NCBI GenBank assembly: GCA_003116875.1
Contig: BCKT01000011.1
Location: forward strand, 682,001-746,000
Source of the DNA: Takashimella koratensis
Lineage: Eukaryota > Basidiomycota > Tremellomycetes > Trichosporonales > Tetragoniomycetaceae
Length of the DNA stretch: 64,000 bases
Direction of reading: 5' to 3'
The notes beneath the pieces were generated by a model. That model was not told the DNA's origin. It saw nothing but the letters and a program-made list of their open reading frames with translations, and did not search any database. The position numbers and the translations under genes were made by a program. Shown here one piece after another: positions 20,408-31,468 of this stretch. Numbering within the stretch: position 1 is the stretch's first letter; the number at the start of each line of letters is the position of its first letter.

Positions 20408-23400
20408 ATGGCGCTGTCGGATGTCGCCTTGCGTCTCGAGGGCCCGGACTTTCCACAGTCACCAACGCCATCACATGCATCCCTCGAGCCGGCACTCTTG
20501 GGATTGGAAAGACAAGGGCAGCATCGCGAGCAAGCTGAGGAAACGAGTGATGAGAGCGAACTGTCGTTCCATATTGATGGGTAAGTCCAGATCAGATCAA
20601 GGTCAAACCCCGTCCCAAAGTTCCCTCACCTCTTCCTCCCCCTCGTGGCCCATCTTCGACCTCTTTTGTCTCTCTCTTTTCCTGTTCCTGGACACCGAGA
20701 GCTGCAGGCACCTCGTTTCAGATGGCTCAGCGCTGACAATGATCTTGCACCTGGCGTTATTATCCTCCCCTCGACCTCCTCCGCCCCGGCCCCTCCCCTC
20801 CTCCCTCCCCCTCACCCTCTCTCGACACCTCCGATTGTTCGGTACCCTGCGGTGCCCGTGCGTGGGATTTTCCGCGATGGCTTGTGATCGTGGCTTGGTT
20901 GTTTGTTACCTTGATCTCGGCACCGGCCCTCATGTACCTCGGTTCTCTTCCATCTTCGCCGCCTCGATTCTCAACTCCATCTTTAACACGCACTGGCCTA
21001 TGCCACCTTGATACGACGTACGTAACGACCACAGCTACGCCTCTTCAGTCTCCTCTATCGACGACGACGGCTCCGCACGATCCTCTCACAATTGGTCTCG
21101 CGCTTCATCGCCTTGCCCATCATCTGACGACCTGTCACACTCTCGACTGCACTCTGTACCTTGTTCGCCGACTCCTTCACTTGTCGTGATCCACCCAGAA
21201 CCCCGCCATCATCGCCATCACCACCGCCATCACCCCAACCACGACGACCAAGACGACCGGCTGCATCATCATTACCAGCTCTCCATTTCGAGGTCACCGT
21301 CACCTAGTTCGTACTCTCCTCCCGACACCGCTAGGCCGCCTGCCCGAGCTCGCCTTGGCCGCGCCGCCTGGCCCTCCCACCGTATCCACCAGCTCGCACT
21401 GGATTTGGACTCGCTCGAGATTGACCCCAACGACCCAGTCTATCAGCGTCGGCAAGGAGATCGAAGCGTGATTGATCCAGCTGCTAGACCAGGACCACAA
21501 GAGATTTTATCAAGCTTTGTTTCGCTGTCGACGCCTCGAGCCCAGGCTCCGCACAGTCCGCGCGCACGACCCTCCGGCTCTGAGCTCGGCCCCACTACTA
21601 CCACTGCCGCTGTTTTCTCGGTCCACGCGCGCTCTGTGATCCGACAACGGTCGGCACCCTCATTATCTCGACTAGCGCAGAGTTCAAACGATAATCGCCA
21701 TTGCAACGTCGGAACCGAGCCAACAGGTGATCCTCGGGTCCTTGGCGCTAGCCAAGCCATCAACAGCAACAGCAAGATGAAGCCCCGAGCGTCCTTTGAA
21801 GGTCTGCGCGAGAGCGTGGACCAGATGTTTTCCCTCCCCCTCACTGTAGACTCGCCCCACAACACCCAGACCCATGCTCGGCAGCTTTCGCTGTCATCCA
21901 GTAGTGGATTGAGGGGTTTACGACGTGCGCTATCGCTCGGATCGTCGTCCTCGACTACCTCGGGTCGTCTGCTCTCACGTAAAGGCAGTCTGCTTGGGAG
22001 CCTCATGCAAAGGGAGGGGCAAGACCTAAGGACGGGGAGCAGGGTGAGGAGTAACAGCAGGCCAGGAGCTCCCTTGGGTCTGGGGCTGGGGATGGAGATT
22101 GATGACAGAGACGAGCACGAGAACGAGCACGGGCCGAGGGCGGGTGAAGCAAATTACCCAGACTCGGTTCATCACCATCAACAACATCATCATCCCCACC
22201 GTCCTTTGCTCCTCTCATTCTTAGGCGACGGCGACAAACAAGGCGAGGGCGCAAGAGGAACATTGACATCCACCACCTCGACGACGAACACCAACACTCC
22301 CCGTCCTGCCCAGGAACAAACATCCACTGACCACCCTCTTCCTCTTCCTCTTCCTCTTCCTCTTCCTCACCCTTCGTCGCCCTCGCCAGCACCCCAAATC
22401 ACCCATCATCACGACGGCGAGGATTCTAACCCTTATCCACACAGATACGCCCGTCGCCATCATCAATCGTCCCTCGTCGACCACGCCCACGCCCACGCCC
22501 ATCATCACGGGCACGATCCCCGCCATTACTCATCGGCCCGCCCCACACCCAGCGGACCCTCTTCACCCACGACTGAAAAGTCTGAAGACGACTACGACAA
22601 CAACGACGACCTTGACGCTGATATCGACGACCTATTCACTCATCACCGCCCTTTGACTCGTTCGTTCCCGCTCGTCCTCACCCACCCTTCACCACACTTC
22701 CACTCTCGTCACACCGTCCTTGCCGACGACACAATCCATCCCATCAGAACAGACCGTAGCTCTACCCCAGCCTCTCCTCGTTCCTTGCAACGTGACAACT
22801 CTCGATCCAATCGTCAGCGAGTTATTGTCGCATCTAGACGTCTATTCCCCTTGTCCTTTTCATCTTCACCACCACCCATCACTGCGCAGCCTCCAGAGTC
22901 TCCGACGTTGCCAGCGTTTTGCCATCCCGACGTCCCAGAGATTTTTTACCCTTCCTCTCCCGAACTATCATTCTCTCCGGCGGCATCGGTGCCCAACTCC
23001 CCCTCCCCGCCGCTCTTATCAACACCTTGCACTCCCGAGCTCGAAAAGGATCCTTCGAGCCAACACGCAGCGCATCAGCCAACGTCGTCTCTTTCCTCGA
23101 CGGCAGCTTCAATCCTGTCTGACAGTGCGGCTGCAGCGGCGACAGCGACAGCGACCCTTTCCGCATCGTCTACCCCGCCAAAGCTCACTTCGGCACCAGC
23201 CGTTGACGGAGACGTTTCAGTCCAAGGTATCCTGCTGCCGCCTATCATTTTCAGTGTCGACAGCAGAAAGCAAGAGGACGTGATTGCATCGTTCTCAGCT
23301 CATACGCCTCCCACGGCTAGTCCTTTGGTTACGAGCGGCTCTCATCCATCCACGCCTGGGACGACAGAGGGATTTGTGGTCGTGGCATCTCCTAGTCAAC

Positions 23401-26400
23401 CGCCGTTCAAGGACGGCCTTTCCGAGACCAAATCCCCCGAGGGCCCGAATCAACGGGCGACCGAGGGCAAGCAAGCTGCAGCGCTGGGCCCAGTGACAAG
23501 CTCGATGTCAGCCGACGTGGGTGGCAAAGTCCTGTGTAGTGACGGTGAGTGGGGCGTGCATCCGTCTGTGTCTGTATCATGTCTCGTCCCTCAGTTCTGT
23601 ATCACCTGTCACCTTATTGTTCCTTTGCTTTCCTCATCTGCCTCGCCATCATCTGCCTCGTCTCCATCATTCTTCGCCGTCCTGGCCTTTTTGTTCATCC
23701 CATCTCTCTGTCTCTCATCGTCACTGGTACACCCCTTGCTCCGACTCTCCATCTCTCCATCTCTCTCTTCATTACCCTTGTTCCTCTTCCACAATAACTA
23801 TCCGCCTCCAGCCCGTTCTTTCACCCCATTCCTCATCCATCGCCACCCGCAAATCGCATACATCGATAGATTGATAGGAAAAGACCGCTAAACATCCTCA
23901 TCTCACCCCAGATATCGATTCGATCGACCCCGAGCCTCCCCAGCCTCAAAGCATCATCCCTTCTTCCCACCCCTTCCACCATCATAAGCCCCGCCCATCT
24001 GTGCCGTTCTCGCCTCGATCTAGCACTCGTCCAGATTCCCTCGCCGTTTCCGACATTGTTCAGCTCAACACCAACCCTTCCGCTCACCGATACTCCAAGT
24101 TCAGCGCGTTCACTTCGTCCTCCCACTCGAGCGGTAACTCGTCCAACGAGTCAAACAACGCTTACGGATACCCTTCTCGACCCGTTGCGACTGTTCCCGA
24201 GGAAGAAAGCGAGAGTGCCAGTGCAGAGCTCGAGCCCAGCCCTGAGATTCACTTGGGTCTCTTCCCTGTCCGGCAGACAACGTCGATCTCAAAGGACAAC
24301 CACGGCTTCGCACCAGGCGATTATCGCCCTCCTTCCTCGGTCTACCCGCCGCCCACGGTGACCTCGGCCTCGTCAACTTTGGTCAACGGCTCCACGCGCT
24401 CTCGACGGGCAGGTACCATCTCCTCTGAGCACTCGATCCGTTCAAACAGGTCGAACAAGTCGACCCATCCTTTCGCCGCACCGACACTCCTCTCGTCGCC
24501 AACGGCTCCTGCCTCACTTTCCGCCAAGAACGGCTTCCTTTCCCCGCAGCACAAGCGAGAGGACACGGGCTCGACCGGATTTGCGTCTTTCAGATCTCAC
24601 CCCAACCTCGCAGAGTTGTACGCTATGACCACAGCAGCGGTCCCCGCGCACCAAGTGTCCCTCGTCTCGGCCGAGGATGAGGACGCCGACGGCGAGACTT
24701 GTCCCGTTTGCTGTGAAAGTTTGAGCTTTACCTTTCGGCTTCCCGGCGAGAAGCCTCACATCGTCCCCGAATGCGGACATGCTTTGCATGAGGTGAGCTT
24801 TGGATACCTCTGACTGGTGAGAGATGCGTAGGCTGACGAGTCGTAGGAATGTTTCGTCACCGTCTATGGTGAAGTGCCACCCGAGGGCTCGAGACGAAAT
24901 CTGGGCGTTTGTGGCATGTGTCGCCAACCCATGCGAATTGGTGGAGGAGGGGAACGACGAGGCGCGAGCAAGAACAGTGAGTCGTTGCCCTTTGTTCGAC
25001 CCTGGAGCGTTGCATGTAACTGACTCTCTTCAGAGCTGGCAGCGCTCATGGGCCAGGCCGGACAAGCACCTGCACCGTTACGGTCCCCCGTTACCGGAGT
25101 CAAGGGCGGCTTCAACCTGGGATCCCCGAATGGGAGCGAAGGTCCAGCCGACGACCCACTTCAAGGGTCATTGGGCACCTCTAACTCCAACTCGTCTCGC
25201 TCTCTCGCGTCCGACTCACAAGTCAAAGTTGTCATCCCGACAATCGCGATCCACTCCGAGTTCCCGTCGATCCGCAGGTCTCAGAACGGCAAGCAGGTGG
25301 TCACAGCGATGATCTCCGTCACTGTTCCGCAGGCGACCGACAGGTCCAAGTACCCTGCTCGAAGCCCGGGAGCCGCTGATCTCAACGTCTCCACATCGGG
25401 AGACGGATCTATCACCTCGCCTCAGTTCCCGCCTTCCCCTCGTTCCGCTTCATCGTACCCCGAGCCGTCTATCTTCCCATCGTCTGCTCGGTCCATCACA
25501 ACACCAGGCTCTGCGACTAGCCCGACTGGGACACCTTCTTCGTTCAGCCACATCGTGACTGACCTTCGCAACCGCGTCGTCGACTACAAATCGTGTGGCC
25601 TCGACACCCTCGGTCCGCTCCGCCTCTTCGACCTCTTGTCCGTGCGCAAGGGCCCGCTTGTCCGCGAATTCAACGTGTACCTCTTCCAAGAGGCCCTCAT
25701 TTGCTTGGCGGAGGAGAAAAAGTCTGGCGGCTTGCGAAGCATCTTCTCATCGGCTTCATCAACGCGCACGAGCGAATCGGGAGCAGCGAGTGGTCGTGGG
25801 GCCGTCCTCAAGCTCAAAGGTCGTATCTACGTCCGACACATGCGCAAGGTCTTTGACTCGTCGATCCCCGGCGAGCTCAGTCTCACCATCACAATGGAGG
25901 ACGAGAACATGGAATCGTTCATCCTGGTCTTCAGGGACCGAGCATCTCACGACATGTGGCGGAACAACCTCCAGCGTCTGGTCGACGACATGCGGGAGCC
26001 AGGAGTCATGGCTCATGCGACACAGAGCGCAAACAAGATCGCAAAGCTCACAGGGACTGCGCCGACGTCTGTCCCCATCGTTCGGCCTCCGCCTGTTGGG
26101 CGATCCGCTACTTCCCCTGCATCCAATGGTAAATGCAACGACCTGAGCATTCAAAGCTTGACCTCACCAACTTCAAGCAAGGGACAGGCAATGGTGACTT
26201 CCACGTCGTCATTGTTCTCCGCGACCCCGTCCGAGCGAGGGGCAGCGGTCGACCTTGTCTCTCAATCGCCACTGGCCCCGAGGCACACCCCACTGGACCT
26301 TGTTCTTGTTCTCTCCCTCCCGGCACCGACGTCTGCGTCGTCCCTCCCACTCAAGATCCGCCTCATCCGATCCTCAGTCCAGTTCGTTCTCGCCTGCATG

Positions 26401-28073
26401 GGCCCACGCGACCGTATCTCCCTCGTCGCCACGGAACTTGGGGCGAACGGGGTCATCCGCAAGACTCCACTGTTGAATGCGACCAACCCGGATAGCCGGG
26501 CAAAGCTGGAGGCGTTTGTGAATGAGTTGGGGACGGGGAAGAAGGAAGATGATGAGTTTGAGGTTGCGATTGGGAAAGACGAAAGGCAGGACGTGGTCAC
26601 TGCTGTTAACACTGGTAAGTCTGGACCTTGTAAGGAGGGTCATGGATCTAGCGCTGATATGACATGTCTAGCTCTCGATGTGGTGTTGCAACGCAAGGCC
26701 AAAAACCCGTTGACTGGGATGATCTTGATCAGCGACACGTCGGATGTCATCCGTCGCGCGCAGATGGACCTGGTGACAGCTCGTCTGGATGCCGCAAAGT
26801 TAGTCGATCAAAAATATGTTCAAGAACGTTGGCTGACTTTCTCCAGCATCCCGGTTCACTCCCTCGGCTACGGGAAATCACACGATCCGTCTCCCCTATG
26901 GATGATATCCAACCACACCCACGGGACTTACACCTTTGTGAAAGAGTGGTACCACCTTCGTGACACACTCGCGGGTGTTGTCGGCGGTCTCATGTCGATC
27001 GCGCTCACCAACATGAAGCTACATGTCTCGTGTCAGGACCACGAAGTGCGCGTCGTCAAAGTCTCTGGAACCTCGCAGGCGATCGTCGCTGCAACAGGCA
27101 AGGATGTGGATATTGAGCTCCGTGAATTGCGACACGGGGAGCGCCGCGAGATCCTGATTGATCTCGAGCTTGAAGGGGACGGTAATCGGCTGTCTGTGGA
27201 TGGGTCGACTGAATCGGGAATGACCCAAGACAGGTCGTCAATGCCCCCGCCGCGTTCATCAAGTCTCCAGAAATCGCCAAGCTTGCGCGACCAGCACGGA
27301 CTGAATGGCTCGATGCGCGGGATCGGGATGGCGATGGAGAGTCTCACCACTCAAGACCCCGATACCCTGCGCGACGTCGTGTATGGCGACTCACTGATCG
27401 ACGAGGTGCCCGTAGCCGACGTCGACTGCAGCTTCCACGACCCGTCTGCTGGTCGATCGGTTGCGCGTCTGGCCCACCCGGTCCTCCTCACCCTTCCAAT
27501 CCTCCCACCGACCGCGCCCCCGTCGTCCGCCTCAGCTGAGCCTGCCATCGTTCGGCGCAGGATGGAACTCCTCGCCAGCGACATGATCACCCGCGCGCTT
27601 CTCATTGCGTCTAGGAAGAACTTTGGGCAAGCTACCAAGATGTTGCGAGAGACGAAACGGATCATCGAGTCGGTCGCGGATAGTATGAGGTCAGGAATTA
27701 GTGTTGCGTCCTCGGGCTCGTCAATGTCGTCCGTTGCTGCGAGGTCGAGGAGGGAGGTGCAGACGTTGCTTGCGGTCGAAGGGCTGGCAGCGACGGTGCA
27801 GGATGTGGATATGTTGCTGGATGGGTTAGAGGTGAACAAAGATATGTTTGAGCGTGATCACCGAAACTATGCCGCCCAGCAGGTGAGTCGAGGTTTTTGA
27901 AGGAACTCGCTTTGAGCTGTAGAGGTGAATGCTAACATGTTCTTTTCTTATAGGCTATCATCCTGCGGTCGCAGAAAAGCTGGACGGTGCGGACTCCGAC
28001 GGAGATGGAGTACGCGACCAAGGACGTGCAATCCATGGTTCAGCTCAGTAGCGAGTACTCTGCCCGCACGTAG
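20408..28073 (+). CDS. RING-PH-VWA protein, Ste5/Far1-like scaffold candidate (8 exons)
   Basis: Reconstructed length 2,185 residues from exons 20408-20580, 21035-23544, 23912-24792, 24847-24976, 25034-26614, 26672-26798, 26847-27882, 27954-28073. Residues 1-1150 are disordered, Ser/Pro/His-rich. A RING finger follows at about 1158-1205 (CPVCCESL, then CGHALHEECF, then CGMCRQPM), split by an intron. A PH-like domain covers about 1420-1550 (LRLFDLLSVRKGPLVREFNV ... MWRNNLQRLVDDM), a VWA domain about 1647-1830 (VQFVLACMGPRDRISLVATE), and a VWA-associated helical end to 2185. RING, PH, VWA in this order is the layout of yeast Ste5 and Far1, which hold the pheromone MAP-kinase cascade. The metal-binding D-x-S-x-S of VWA is replaced by LSLPAPTSAS, again as expected of a scaffold. 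The alternative is an uncharacterised RING/VWA ubiquitin ligase. Start: ATG at 20408; intron 1 (454 nt) is the least certain junction but phase and sequence continuity fit. Confidence 0.85.
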
Positions 28074-29463
28074 GTGTAGTGTGTTGGGAAGTGAGAGAGG
28101 GGATATGCGCAGGAGCGTTGTGCAGAGATGTGCTAGGTGAAGAGTTGTTTTTCGTTGAGGAGTCATCATGTTCGGTTGAGCATCAAGCAGATAGTATCCT
28201 CTCCGGGTCTTTCCCTCTTATTGTTTGGGAGGTTGCCATATTTCACGTATCATCGGTTTGCAGTCAGGGGGGAAATCGGGAGAAGCGAGAATCGAGAAGC
28301 CAGCCAGTAGTACAGTAGTCTAGGTGTAGATATTCATTTGGTCATACAGTACATCCATACGTATAGCTAGTAGTATATCCGATACGTCGATAAGTTTTTA
28401 ACGAGATCACACGATGAACGACCTCGAGTCAACTACAAGTACCGAGGGACACGGAGATGTGCCGTACCCCCAGGTGGTGCATTCGCTTAATTGGATGCTT
28501 ATCGTCAAGTCGGAAGCCAAAAGGGTTAGCCCGAAATAGTACGGACCGCAGGCTCGGCATCCGGGTGGGTTGCGCTGATTCGACCGATGAAGGGGGGTGG
28601 GGGATAGGGTGAGTAGTGACCGATGGTCTCACGAGCACGCGGGACCCTGCTGCTTGCGTTACACGGAGCCGGTGAGTCAGGCAGCTGGACCGGTGAGCAG
28701 CTGGCATTTGGGCCTTTGGGCACCCGGGCCGCGGGTTGGCGTAGGTGGCGTCTAGCCAGAGAGAGAGAGTTGTCACTTTACGCCCAGGGTCTTACGACCA
28801 AATGACAAATGACAAATCGAGGGTTGTGGCAAAAGTCGCGAGACGGGTGGCAGCGTGGGTTCAAGGTCGGTCGGGAACCTTGGGTGAGATGCGGACTAGC
28901 GCAACTTGGTTTGGTATCTTCTTATCTCTACCCCTTCTCTCCTTCTCTTTCTCTCCTGGTCGCCGGTCATCTCGGGCTCGGATACGGTGTATCTATACGG
29001 CCACCACACGGCCGTTGGTTGACCTTGCCCTGTTCCCTGCAAAGACCCTCGAAACCCAGCGTGACAGCATGGGCCGCGTATGGTACATGCATACCCACTC
29101 GGATCGGCGATACGGTCTGGTTCAGTGAAAGGGGTGGGGTAGGGTGGGCTGGGGTGGGTGATGGCTAGAGAAAAGCGAGGCGATGTCCAATGAGCGACCA
29201 GGCCAAGAGAACACGGATGACACGGCGAGTCGGATCCGCGCTAACTCTTGCCCACACATCAGATATCAGTGAGAGGGATATAAAACCAGTCCCCACCTCA
29301 CCCTTCCTGACTCGCACCCACCTCGATCTCTTCTTCTCCTCCCTTCATCCTTCTTCATCCCGACCTACACCTTTCCTCTCCCGGTCGTGTACACCTACCT
29401 CTGAACCCATCCTTCCTCCTCCTCCACCTTCCCCCTCCCACTCTTCACAAAAAGCGAACCACG
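28074..29463. other. Intergenic upstream of the NUP-family gene
   Basis: About 1.4 kb with no accepted gene. It contains the 3' flank of the RING-PH-VWA gene and, at the right end, a pyrimidine-rich core promoter with a TATA box (29279). Confidence 0.45.
29279..29285 (+). promoter_or_regulatory. TATA box of the NUP-family gene
   Basis: TATAAAA in GAGAGGGATATAAAACC, about 180 bp upstream of the ATG at 29464. Confidence 0.5.
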
Positions 29464-31078
29464 ATGCGCACCACTTTCGCACTCGCTGCCGCTGCTCTCG
29501 CGGGCCTCGTCGCTGCTCGCCCGGCGTCCGTCGACGTAGTGGAGAAACGCTGGTTCCCCATCACCCCCAAGGTCTTCATCTTCTCGTAAGTACTTTCCAC
29601 CTCTGCCTTTCATTCCTGCGCTCCTGCTTCTCACCACCAAGGTCGACACTCCTCGTTCCCCTTCATCTGGATATCCCCTCACATCATCCATGCCTCTTGG
29701 CTCGCCCTCGCAAGACCTGACCACCTTGCAGCTTGTTCGACCCGGAAGACGTATGGACGACCAACCTCAAGCTTGACCAGAATATTACCATCCCGGGACT
29801 CTCCCCGCTCTTCCCAGATGTACACTGCAACGATGATGGTAGTATCTGTCATATCACCACGGGTGAGGCGGAGATCAACGCCGCCTGCAGTGTTTCGGCC
29901 CTCATGCTTTCGCCCGACTTTGACTTGACCTCGACTTACTTGTGAGTAGGGGAATCTACCTTGTTGTCCTCTCCTTGTTCGTAAGAGACTGAGGCTGACA
30001 TCAGACTCCTTCTCCTTCTCCTTCTCCTTCTCCTTCTCCTTCTCCTTCTCCTTCTCCTTCTCCTTCTCCTTCTCCTTCTCCTTCTCCTTCTCCCTACCCT
30101 ACCCTACACCTTCAGCCTCGTCGCGGGTATCGCGGGTATCAACCCCTTCACCGGGACTCTCGGCTCTGTCGGTCTCGCTCGCTACGCTGTCCAAGTCGCG
30201 CTCGCATACGAGATCGACGCTCGCCAGATCCCTTCCAACTGGACCACCGGCTACTTCCTCCAGGGCTCTACTGCCCCCGGTCAAACCACCACCGACATCT
30301 ACGGTACTGAAGTCTTCGAGCTCAACACCAACCTTCGTGACGCTATCATGCCTTACCTCTCTGGTGTCGTCCTCAACGATACCTCTGAAGCTGCCGCTTA
30401 CCGCGCCAACTACAACTACGCACCGGCCAACGAGTACCCTCAGATCTTCTACGGTGACGTCGCGACTTCCGACGTCTACTTTGCCGGGAGCCTGTTGGAC
30501 GAAGCGTTTGGGAACATTACTTTGCTCTGGACGAACGGTACCGGCAAGTACTCCCTCACTGCCCAAGAGGACAACGCCAGCTTCGAGGCAATGGTCAGGG
30601 CCCAGAAGGCCGGTTTGGTCGACTTTTCTCGTGTCATCCTGATGCGTACTGCTAGCGACTTTGACCGCGCCCCTCCCAACCAGGACACGTGAGTGACTTC
30701 AGCCATCCTCAACCTGGCCCTCTGTTCTTCCTCTCCTTCCCTTCCCATGCCCCTTACCTCCCTTCACCCCAACGTTGTATCCTCTCGTCTTCACTTCAAG
30801 CCCGTGCTGATCTCTCCAGCGTCTATTCGTTCGAGATCGACCAGGGCGGCTTCGACCCTTCCATCGCCAACATCTACATCGCCGGTCTCCCTATCATCGA
30901 GGGTATACTCGCTGACTGGGACTCTACTTTTGCTGCCGGTATCGCTCCCCAAGACGGATGGCTCTACAACGCCGACGACCTGCACACGCTCACGAGTCTC
31001 CGCAAGCGCGCGGCCGAGGTTCGTCGCGCTAGCGAGATGCGTAAACGCCAGATCGCCCGCCGTTCCCTCGTCGTCTAG
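29464..31078 (+). CDS. Purine nucleoside permease (NUP) family protein, secreted (4 exons)
   Basis: Exons 29464-29585, 29732-29941, 30116-30688, 30820-31078; 387 residues. The N-terminus is a signal peptide (MRTTFALAAAALAGLVAARP) followed by a Lys-Arg site, then the NUP-family body: KVFIFSLFDPEDVW, VPGLSPLFPDVH-like IPGLSPLFPDVHCNDDG, TTGEAEINAACSVSALMLS, FLVAGIAGINPFTGTLGSVG, ARYAVQVALAYEIDARQIPS, TTGYFLQGS. This family was named after a yeast nucleoside transporter but its fold resembles nucleoside phosphorylases, and this member has only a signal peptide and no multipass membrane region, so a periplasmic or extracellular nucleoside-handling role is more likely. The C-terminus is an unusual basic tail (LRKRAAEVRRASEMRKRQ) with several dibasic sites. 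Intron 2 contains a hexanucleotide microsatellite. Confidence 0.9.
30007..30093 (+). repeat. (CTCCTT)n hexanucleotide microsatellite in intron 2 of the NUP-family gene
   Basis: About 14 perfect copies of CTCCTT, pure pyrimidine on the plus strand, ending about 20 bases before the 3' splice site at 30115. It lengthens the intron to 174 nt against about 75 nt typical here. Confidence 0.95.
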
Positions 31079-31468
31079 CCGCGGGTATGAGGAAAACAGC
31101 GCTCGATGTGTCTAGATGTAGAAGCGAGAGGAGAGTCAGATTATGGTCTCGATGAGACCGAGACTCAGAAGTATGGGACACTGCTAGAAAGGAATGAAAG
31201 GGCCAGAAACCGTTGTTATAATTTCCCTACAAGAGAATCGCAGTCGTCTAGAGTCTGCTCTAGGTAGACCTGTTCTCCTTGACCCTATGCATAGTCGTGA
31301 CTTGTGTATGGTGCAGTAAAAGCCTTGTTCATTCCGCACCCCAGCTGGTCAGTATTTCCATTAAGATCGGCCGTCGACGTGCCCTCTTCACACTGGTCTT
31401 CATCACCAACACTACCCTCATCCCTATCATCACCATTAACGCCGATGTTCCGCATCCCACGGTCTCGC
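31079..31468. other. Convergent intergenic region, NUP gene and NTO1
   Basis: 390 bases between two converging stop codons. Expected to hold both 3' untranslated regions. Nothing else seen. Confidence 0.5.

Noticed and set aside
21443..22392. Minus-strand frames inside the scaffold-like gene
   Set aside because: Reverse-strand shadows of its low-complexity N-terminal exon.
26130..26178. Possible 49-nt intron (GTAAAT...CAAG) in the RING-PH-VWA gene
   Set aside because: The frame stays open through it and the donor is weak, so I kept it as coding; RNA-seq would decide.
20408..28073. A mating-type (MAT) locus
   Set aside because: No homeodomain gene, pheromone with a CaaX end or Ste3-type receptor is present in the window.
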